Assembly (NCBI GenBank): GCA_023442905.1
Contig: JAEZWY010000175.1
Location: forward strand, 1-6,996
Direction: 5' to 3'
DNA: 6,996 nucleotides
DNA from: Bacillota bacterium
Lineage (GTDB): Bacteria > Bacillota > Bacilli > Lactobacillales > Aerococcaceae
The position numbers and the translations under genes are program-made. Positions 1 to 4,482 of this stretch are shown here, in pieces (the first letter of the stretch is position 1; each line of letters starts with the position of its first letter). The notes beneath the pieces were generated by a model. That model was not told the DNA's origin, made no database searches, and was given only the letters and a program-made list of their open reading frames with translations.

Positions 1-537
1 GATGGTTTATATACTGTAGCCCGTGCTTTAGGTATTTCATTATCAGAAGCTCGCGCACTAAATGGTGGTTCAGACGTTATTCATCCAGGCAAAGTATTTA
101 CAGCTGGTCAAGGGGCGACTTCATCAAGTACGTCTTCTGCATCAAGCTCTAGCGCTAACACTGGTTCGACTTCAACGTCCGCAACAGGAAACTCATACAC
201 TGTGAAATCAGGTGATGGTTTATATACTGTAGCCCGTGCTTTAGGTATTTCATTATCAGAAGCTCGCGCACTAAATGGTGGTTCAGACGTTATTCATCCA
301 GGCAAAGTATTTACAGCTGGTCAAGGGACGACTGCATCAAGTACATCTTCTACATCAAGCTCTAGTGCTAACACTGGTTCGACTTCAACGTCTGCAACAG
401 GAAATTCATACACAGTTAAATCTGGTGACGGTATTTATACTGTAGCTCGAGCTTTAGGTATTTCATTATCAGAAGCTCGTGCCTTGAATGGTGGTTCAGA
501 TGTTATTCATCCAGGCAAAGTATTTACTACTGGAAGC
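1..537 (+). repeat. Tandem 213-bp (71-codon) LysM-plus-linker repeats
   Basis: Unit 1 (1-213) and unit 2 (214-426) have exactly the same length and differ at about 10 positions by my manual alignment. Their first 114 bases, which encode most of the LysM module, are identical (1-114 against 214-327). All the differences fall in the Ser/Thr linker and the start of the next module. Unit 3 begins at 427 in the same register but is more diverged, and its linker is different after about 537. The pattern suggests recent duplication or gene conversion. Since the window begins inside a unit, more copies may lie upstream. Confidence 0.9.
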
Positions 538-750
538 GCAAGCCAATCTTCATCAAGTGCTTCAACTAGCAGCACGACAACTACAACAACATCTACTGCA
601 ACTTCAAGTGCGAAGACACATACAGTAGCATCTGGCGAGACTTTATACCGTATTGCTAAAAATAACGGTTTAAGTTTAGAAGAATTGATGGCTTTAAATG
701 GCTTATCTAACTATAACCTTTACATTGGTCAAGTCTTAAAACTAAAATAA
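1..750 (+). CDS. LysM-repeat cell-wall-binding protein, 3' part (5' end outside window)
   Basis: The reading frame is open from base 1 to the TAA at 748-750, giving 249 residues of a longer protein. It holds four LysM modules: a partial one at residues 1-37, then about 66-109, 137-180 and a divergent last one at 207-249. LysM modules bind N-acetylglucosamine-containing glycans such as peptidoglycan, so the protein most likely sits in the cell wall. Modules 1-3 share the core SGDGLYTVARALGISLSEAR; the last is closer to the usual form (SGETLYRIAKNNG) and ends the protein at LKLK. Linkers are almost only Ser, Thr, Ala and Gly, typical of flexible wall-spanning spacers. No catalytic domain, signal peptide or sortase motif is visible here; an enzyme domain (for example a muramidase or amidase) or a signal peptide could lie upstream. 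A GTG at 202 is an internal codon, not the start. Module identity is secure; the whole protein's function is not. Confidence 0.88.
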   Translation, partial: DGLYTVARALGISLSEARALNGGSDVIHPGKVFTAGQGATSSSTSSASSSSANTGSTSTSATGNSYTVKSGDGLYTVARALGISLSEARALNGGSDVIHPGKVFTAGQGTTASSTSSTSSSSANTGSTSTSATGNSYTVKSGDGIYTVARALGISLSEARALNGGSDVIHPGKVFTTGSASQSSSSASTSSTTTTTTSTATSSAKTHTVASGETLYRIAKNNGLSLEELMALNGLSNYNLYIGQVLKLK

Positions 751-762
751 TACGATCAAATC

Positions 763-815
763 AATACACCATAGCTTGTTTAGCTCCCCCTTTACAAGCT
801 ATGGTGTATTTTATT
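763..815 (+). terminator. Intrinsic terminator after the LysM gene
   Basis: A perfect 17-bp inverted repeat pairs 763-779 with 794-810 around a 14-base loop, starting 12 bases after the LysM stop codon. The T-tract that follows is short and interrupted (TTTTATT, from 809). The stem is strong enough for termination and separates the LysM gene from the aro operon. No opposing gene is visible that would use it from the other side. Confidence 0.85.
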
Positions 816-847
816 GGCAGTAAAATTAAAATCAAATTAGAAATATG

Positions 848-876
848 TTGACAAGCTTCATAAAGATTGCTAAAGT
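848..876 (+). promoter_or_regulatory. Sigma-A-type promoter of the aro leader and operon
   Basis: A perfect -35 box TTGACA (848-853) is followed after exactly 17 bases by TAAAGT (871-876), which matches the -10 consensus at 4 of 6 positions. Transcription would start near 881-884, about 10 bases before the leader ribosome binding site AGAGGAGG (894-901). It is the only good promoter seen between the LysM terminator and the leader peptide. Its position means that an ATG at 845 cannot be the working leader start on this transcript. Confidence 0.75.
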
Positions 877-910
877 TGCATTATCAAATAGCGAGAGGAG
901 GACTAAAGTC

Positions 911-1027
911 ATGAATATCATTTCAACAACAGCTTTCTATAACTTTTTCAACTTTTACTTTTACTTTTTCGGTTTAGGTAAAGGTGATTTTGTTGTACAA
1001 GAAAAAGGATATGGCTTTAGTTCTTAA
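911..1027 (+). CDS. Phe/Tyr-rich leader peptide of the aro operon attenuator (38 aa)
   Basis: This small gene begins at ATG 911, nine bases after a near-perfect Shine-Dalgarno AGAGGAGG (894-901), and ends with TAA at 1025-1027. Residues 9-20 (bases 935-970) read FYNFFNFYFYFF: seven Phe, three Tyr and two Asn. In all, 13 of 38 residues are Phe or Tyr, and there is no Trp. In known leader-peptide attenuators (pheA, trp and his of enteric bacteria) such codon runs make the ribosome stall when the matching charged tRNA is scarce. The peptide itself probably has no function of its own. The next gene encodes DAHP synthase, the first enzyme of aromatic amino acid synthesis, which agrees with the codon content. 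The same frame is open from an ATG at 845, but that codon lies three bases upstream of the -35 box. The alternative, a small membrane peptide, is unlikely given the overlapping RNA structures. Confidence 0.88.
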   Translation: MNIISTTAFYNFFNFYFYFFGLGKGDFVVQEKGYGFSS

Positions 1028-1113
1028 AATAATTAACTTACACGTTAGTTATACGAGAAAGTCCTTTACAACAAAAATCACTCCAGGGTGGTTTTGTTGT
1101 AAGGGACTTTTTT
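955..1113 (+). promoter_or_regulatory. Ribosome-mediated transcription attenuator (pause, antiterminator, terminator)
   Basis: Four segments can form alternative helices. Segment 1 (955-966), inside the Phe/Tyr codons, can pair with 976-987 in an AU-rich stem of about 12 bp with several G-U pairs, a candidate pause hairpin. Segment 2 (983-997) can pair with segment 3 (1067-1082) over about 14 bp with one bulged A; AAAGGA (1004-1009) can add pairs with 1062-1067. This would be the antiterminator. Segment 3 otherwise pairs with segment 4 (1088-1110) as the terminator. The aromatic codon cluster ends at 970, 12 bases before segment 2, so a ribosome stalled within most of the cluster would leave segment 2 free while covering segment 1. 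Pairings were worked out by eye, without folding energies. One weak point is that a ribosome at the stop codon would not itself cover segment 2, so termination in the fed state would need the 1:2 stem or simple kinetics. Confidence 0.8.
1058..1113 (+). terminator. Attenuator terminator hairpin upstream of aroF
   Basis: Bases 1058-1081 pair with 1088-1110 as a stem of about 23 bp with one bulged A near 1077 and the six-base loop TCCAGG. A run of six T (1108-1113) follows. It lies between the leader stop codon and aroF with no gene end needing it, so it acts as a conditional terminator for the aro operon. Confidence 0.92.
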
Positions 1114-1180
1114 CTTGCTTATATACCAACCTTGGAAAATAAAGAATGCTACTGTGTTTTAATAAAAGGAGAAGATAAAA

Positions 1181-2050
1181 ATGAATACAAAAGTTATGAC
1201 AGCAGAAACTGAAGAAGCAATTTTAGCTAATATTCAAGAACCATACAAGAGAGCGAGTTTAGCCTACAAGGCAACCCCTTCAGTTGTGCAAGTAGGGAAT
1301 ATCCAAATTGGTGACGGTCATTTTGCGATGATTGGCGGTCCATGTTCAATTGAAGGCATGGAAAAATTAGATGAAGTTGCCTTAGCAGTTAAAGGTGCAG
1401 GTGCAAACATGTTACGTGGTGGGGCATTCAAGCCGCGTACTTCTCCATATTCATTCCAAGGGTTAGGGCAAGAAGGTTTAGATATGTTATCAGCTGTTGG
1501 TAAAAAATACGATTTACCAGTAGTTACAGAAGTGATGGCAGTTGATCAAGTAGATTTATTTGATGGTATCGATATGTACCAAGTAGGTGCACGTAATATG
1601 CAAAACTTTGACCTATTAAAAGCGATTGGTCAAACTAGAAAACCAGTTTTATTAAAACGTGGTATGGCAGCGTCGATTGAAGACTTACTAATGGCAGCTG
1701 AATACATTTTGGCCCACGGTAATCCCAATGTTATCTTATGTGAAAGAGGTATTCGTACTTACGAAACAAGTACACGTAATACATTAGACTTATCAGCGAT
1801 TCCTGTTTTACGATCAAAAACGCATTTACCAATTGTGGTTGACCCTAGTCATGCAGTAGGTAAGCGTGAATGGGTTGAATCGATGGCGATGGCTGCAGTT
1901 GCTGCAGGGGCAGATGGATTGATTATTGAAATTCATCAAAATCCAGATGAAGCTTGGTCAGACGGCCGACAATCGTTATACTTAGATGAGTACAAGGCAT
2001 TAACCAAGAAGGTGCAAGCTCTTCACACATTCTTAGCAGATTTAGATTAA
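1181..2050 (+). CDS. aroF: 3-deoxy-7-phosphoheptulonate (DAHP) synthase, type I-beta
   Basis: This enzyme condenses phosphoenolpyruvate and erythrose 4-phosphate to DAHP, the committed first step of the cytosolic shikimate pathway. The 289 residues contain the I-beta/KDO8P-synthase-like signatures GGPCSIEG (52-59), KPRTSPYSFQG (84-94), LLKRGM (157-162), CERGIRTYE (187-195), DPSHAVGKRE (221-230) and EIHQNPDEAWSDG (250-262). The expected metal ligands are all present: Cys55, His224, Glu250 and Asp261. About 35 N-terminal residues precede the barrel. That is too short for the ferredoxin-like (ACT-type) domain of the Thermotoga enzyme or the chorismate mutase domain of the Bacillus enzyme, so feedback inhibition by those routes is not expected. 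ATG 1181 follows AAAGGAG (1165-1171) by nine bases. Supply appears to be controlled by the attenuator just upstream. Other systems call this gene aroA or aroG. Confidence 0.95.
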   Translation: MNTKVMTAETEEAILANIQEPYKRASLAYKATPSVVQVGNIQIGDGHFAMIGGPCSIEGMEKLDEVALAVKGAGANMLRGGAFKPRTSPYSFQGLGQEGLDMLSAVGKKYDLPVVTEVMAVDQVDLFDGIDMYQVGARNMQNFDLLKAIGQTRKPVLLKRGMAASIEDLLMAAEYILAHGNPNVILCERGIRTYETSTRNTLDLSAIPVLRSKTHLPIVVDPSHAVGKREWVESMAMAAVAAGADGLIIEIHQNPDEAWSDGRQSLYLDEYKALTKKVQALHTFLADLD

Positions 2051-2110
2051 ACTGTTAAAAGGGTTAATTCACTTATCGATCACAGTATTTAAAAGAATTG
2101 AGGAATGAAA

Positions 2111-3244
2111 TTGGAAAAAGTAAATGTAGCAGTTGCCAAACCGTATGATGTTATCATTGACAATGATTTGATTAAAAATGCTGGTCATCATCTTGAAGAC
2201 TTAATTCAAAAACGTAAGGTTATGATTGTAACTGATAAAAATGTGGCTTCATTTGGCTATTTAGGTAGCTTACAAGAGGCGATTAGCCCAATTACAAGGG
2301 AAGTCAACACCATTACCTTACCAGCTGGAGAAGCACAGAAATCCTCAGCAAATTATATCTACCTACAAGAGCAATTAGCGACGTTGAACTATTCGCGTAC
2401 TGACGTTTTAATTGCATTAGGTGGTGGTGTAATTGGTGACCTTGTCGGTTTTACAGCAGCAACTTACTTGCGTGGTATCCCATACATTCAAATGCCTACA
2501 ACTTTGCTTTCAGCAATTGATTCTTCGGTAGGTGGAAAAACAGCAATCGATTTACCTCAAGGTAAAAATCTAGTGGGTGCTTTTTACCAACCTGCTCGAG
2601 TTCTATGTGATTTGACAACTTTCCATACTTTATCACAAAGTATTTTCGAAGATGGCTGTGCAGAATTAATTAAATACGGCATGATCTTAGATGATGAATT
2701 ACTTAATGATTTAATGACACGTGATCAACCATTGACTGCTTTAAGTGAAGATCTAGCCAATGTTGTAAAGCGATGTGTAGAAATTAAACGTAGTGTCGTC
2801 TTAGAAGATGAACTCGATTTAGGTTTACGTCAACTACTTAACTTTGGTCATACGATTGGTCATGCCATTGAACAAGTTTCTCACTATAAAGTTTCTCATG
2901 GTAGAGGCGTTGCAACAGGGATGATTTTAACCCAATTAATGGCTGAAAAAGAAGGATTAACGGATTTAATCTTGGCTGACCGTTTTAACCAATTACTTAA
3001 TCAATATCATTTACTAGACCAAGTTTACCTGGCAAAAGCATATACGTTTGCGGATCTTCTAGATGCTATGACGAATGATAAAAAGCGTCGAGGTGGCGAA
3101 ATAACTGAAATTTTCCCAGAGTCATTTGGAAAATGTGAATTAAAGACAATCACCTTTGATCAATACGCTAGTTGGTTAGAAAAGATTTTTACTGATTTAA
3201 AAGCTAATCAGTTACCAATAACAATTATAGAAGCGGAGGCCTAG
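2111..3244 (+). CDS. aroB: 3-dehydroquinate synthase
   Basis: AroB converts DAHP to 3-dehydroquinate, step 2 of the shikimate pathway, using NAD+ and a divalent metal. Numbered from TTG 2111 (377 residues), visible motifs are the nucleotide-binding ALGGGVIGDL (102-111), PTTLLSAIDSSVGGKTAID (129-147), KNLVGAFYQP (152-161), GCAELIKYG (182-190), LLNFGHTIGHAIE (242-254) and DKKRRGG (323-329). The metal ligands of the family correspond to Glu185, His247 and His263. Start choice: GAGG (2100-2103) lies only one base from an ATG at 2105 but seven bases from the TTG at 2111, so TTG is preferred; ATG 2105 would add Met-Lys. The gap to aroF is 60 bases with no clear terminator or promoter, so the genes are probably cotranscribed. 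The C-terminal tail runs slightly beyond the usual 355-365 residues of the family. Confidence 0.95.
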   Translation: MEKVNVAVAKPYDVIIDNDLIKNAGHHLEDLIQKRKVMIVTDKNVASFGYLGSLQEAISPITREVNTITLPAGEAQKSSANYIYLQEQLATLNYSRTDVLIALGGGVIGDLVGFTAATYLRGIPYIQMPTTLLSAIDSSVGGKTAIDLPQGKNLVGAFYQPARVLCDLTTFHTLSQSIFEDGCAELIKYGMILDDELLNDLMTRDQPLTALSEDLANVVKRCVEIKRSVVLEDELDLGLRQLLNFGHTIGHAIEQVSHYKVSHGRGVATGMILTQLMAEKEGLTDLILADRFNQLLNQYHLLDQVYLAKAYTFADLLDAMTNDKKRRGGEITEIFPESFGKCELKTITFDQYASWLEKIFTDLKANQLPITIIEAEA

Positions 3245-3247
3245 TGC

Positions 3248-4150
3248 GTGGATTCAATTACAGATATTAATGGGACAACGAAATTTGCAGCAGTGATAGG
3301 TCAACCATTAGGTCATTCGCTATCACCTATTATCTATAACACTTCATTTAAAGCACAAGATGTGAATATGGTTTACATTGCTTTTGAAACTGGTGAAGCA
3401 GAAACTATCGAAAGAATTGAACATTTAAAAGCATTAGACGTTCAGGGCATTAATATTACAATGCCTGGGAAATTTGCGGCTATGCAGACGGTTGATCGCT
3501 TAGATGCTGCTAGTCAATATGTCAATGCGGTAAATATGATTACGCGAGATAAGAATGGCCAGTGGGTAGGCTACAATACTGATGGTGCTGGATTGTGGCT
3601 GGCTGTGAAAAATAGAGGCGTTGACCTAGCTGGCAAGCGGTTAGTTGTGTATGGATCAGGCGCAACATCGCGTATTATCATCGCACAAGCAGTGATAGAG
3701 GGTATGACAGATATTTCAGTAGTAGCACGAAATATTCAAGATAAAGATTTGCTAATACAAGTATGTAAAGCGTTAAGAGCGGATTACCCTACCATCGATT
3801 TGAAGCTAATTGACCTTTCTGAACAAGATCAAGTGGCGACTGCGGTAAGAAATGCAGAAATTGTGATTCAATCAACCAGTCTAGGAATGGCGGCTAGTCA
3901 AGGGCAATCCATATTAGCGGATGAGAATTGGCTTCAAGCTGGTACTGTTGTCATGGACGTGATTTATGAGCCAATGGAAACGCGGTTTATGCAACAAGCT
4001 AAGGCGAGAGATTGTGTAGTGATAGGTGGCTTAGACATGTTAGTTTACCAAGCAAAACTAAACTATCAATTATTTGCCCACAAAGAAATGCCAGTTCAAG
4101 TGGTTTTCGATACAATTAAAGAACAATTGGCAGCTCGAAAAAGTGAATAA
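3248..4150 (+). CDS. aroE: Shikimate dehydrogenase (YdiB-like subgroup features)
   Basis: Shikimate dehydrogenase reduces 3-dehydroshikimate to shikimate with NADPH, step 4 of the pathway. Its 300 residues show the substrate motif GHSLSP (22-27), the catalytic lysine in TMPGK (Lys75), NAVN (93-96), catalytic Asp112 in YNTDG (109-113), a Rossmann glycine motif GSGATS (136-141), SLGM (211-214) and GGLDMLVYQ (260-268). Some motifs depart from classical AroE: GSGATSR instead of GAGGAAR, TMPGK instead of TxPxK with a bulky residue, and no clear NRT phosphate-binding motif (ARN at 160-162). From memory, YIAFE and LKALDVQG resemble E. coli YdiB, the quinate/shikimate dehydrogenase that can also use NAD+. 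Being in the aro operon favours a biosynthetic role. The start is GTG 3248, eight bases after GGAGG (3235-3239), which itself lies in the end of aroB. Only three bases separate it from the aroB stop codon, consistent with tight cotranslation. Confidence 0.9.
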   Translation: MDSITDINGTTKFAAVIGQPLGHSLSPIIYNTSFKAQDVNMVYIAFETGEAETIERIEHLKALDVQGINITMPGKFAAMQTVDRLDAASQYVNAVNMITRDKNGQWVGYNTDGAGLWLAVKNRGVDLAGKRLVVYGSGATSRIIIAQAVIEGMTDISVVARNIQDKDLLIQVCKALRADYPTIDLKLIDLSEQDQVATAVRNAEIVIQSTSLGMAASQGQSILADENWLQAGTVVMDVIYEPMETRFMQQAKARDCVVIGGLDMLVYQAKLNYQLFAHKEMPVQVVFDTIKEQLAARKSE

Positions 4151-4179
4151 AAACAGGGTTGATAAAGCGGTTAGTCAGT

Positions 4180-4208
4180 TTGCTTTTACTAGGTGAAAGT
4201 GCTAGAAT
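4180..4208 (+). promoter_or_regulatory. Extended -10 promoter of the leuS T-box transcript
   Basis: TAGAAT (4203-4208) matches the -10 consensus at 5 of 6 positions and is preceded by TGC (4200-4202), an extended -10 element. A weak -35, TTGCTT (4180-4185), lies 17 bases upstream. The predicted start near 4215 falls just before stem I of the T-box. An alternative -35 (TTGATA, 4159-4164) lacks a well-spaced -10. Confidence 0.65.
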
Positions 4209-4214
4209 AAAGGC

Positions 4215-4450
4215 AATATTTGAACTTTTTCAGAGGTAGTAACAAGTAGCGTTCAATTAAGCGAGTATACGGTTGGTGAGAGTATATTTGAACCCCTTGT
4301 GAATTAGACTGAATTATAAGTTGGTGACGATGATAGCATCAGTTACCACGTCGCGCCAACGTTATCGGTATGAAGAGTACAAATCATAGGTGGTACCACG
4401 AAATTAATTCGTCCTATATACGTTTTTTTGACGTATATGGGACTTTTTTT
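4215..4450 (+). ncRNA. Leucine-specific T-box riboswitch, UUA specifier
   Basis: This leader fills most of the 332-base gap before leuS. Stem I: 4229-4233 pairs with 4309-4313 and CAAG (4243-4246) pairs with CTTG (4296-4299). They frame a specifier loop with the AGTA motif (4238-4241) on one side and GAA-TTA-G (4301-4307) on the other. The specifier is TTA at 4304-4306, a leucine codon. The upper stem pairs 4251-4256 with 4288-4293 and ends in a conserved-type distal loop with GGTTGGTG (4271-4278). Further hairpins lie at 4320-4360. The antiterminator is clear: ATAGG (4386-4390) pairs with CCTAT (4413-4417), the seven-base bulge TGGTACC (4391-4397) would bind the uncharged tRNA acceptor end, and ACGAA (4398-4402) pairs with TTCGT (4408-4412). 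Uncharged tRNA-Leu would stabilise this form and allow leuS transcription. Confidence 0.94.
4411..4450 (+). terminator. T-box conditional terminator before leuS
   Basis: Bases 4411-4423 pair with 4431-4443 in a 13-bp stem with one G-U pair and a seven-base loop, followed by seven T (4444-4450). Its 5' arm overlaps the 3' arms of the antiterminator (4408-4417), so the two structures exclude each other. It also lies downstream of aroE, which has no terminator of its own. Confidence 0.93.
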
Positions 4451-4482
4451 ATTTTTTAATATAAAAGGAGAGACAAAAAACA

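Noticed and set aside
1..537. CRISPR-like or mobile-element repeat
   Set aside because: The repeats are in-frame, contiguous, exactly 213 bp and encode LysM modules with linkers; there are no spacers, terminal inverted repeats or transposase.
202..750. Separate short LysM gene starting at the GTG at 202
   Set aside because: The same frame is open back to base 1 and encodes the same repeat. GTG 202 is the Val of YTV in a LysM module, with no ribosome binding site in front.
845..1027. 60-codon frame starting at ATG 845
   Set aside because: The ATG lies just before the -35 box of the promoter and has no ribosome binding site. The 38-codon version from 911 has AGAGGAGG at ideal spacing and lies wholly on the predicted transcript.
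1034..1051. Small hairpin TAACT/AGTTA between leader stop and terminator
   Set aside because: A 5-bp AU-rich stem with an eight-base loop is too weak to assign a role in the attenuator.
2051..2086. Inverted repeat ACTGT...ACAGT between aroF and aroB as a terminator or operator
   Set aside because: It has only 5 bp per arm with a 26-base loop and no T-tract, which is expected by chance in AT-rich spacer.
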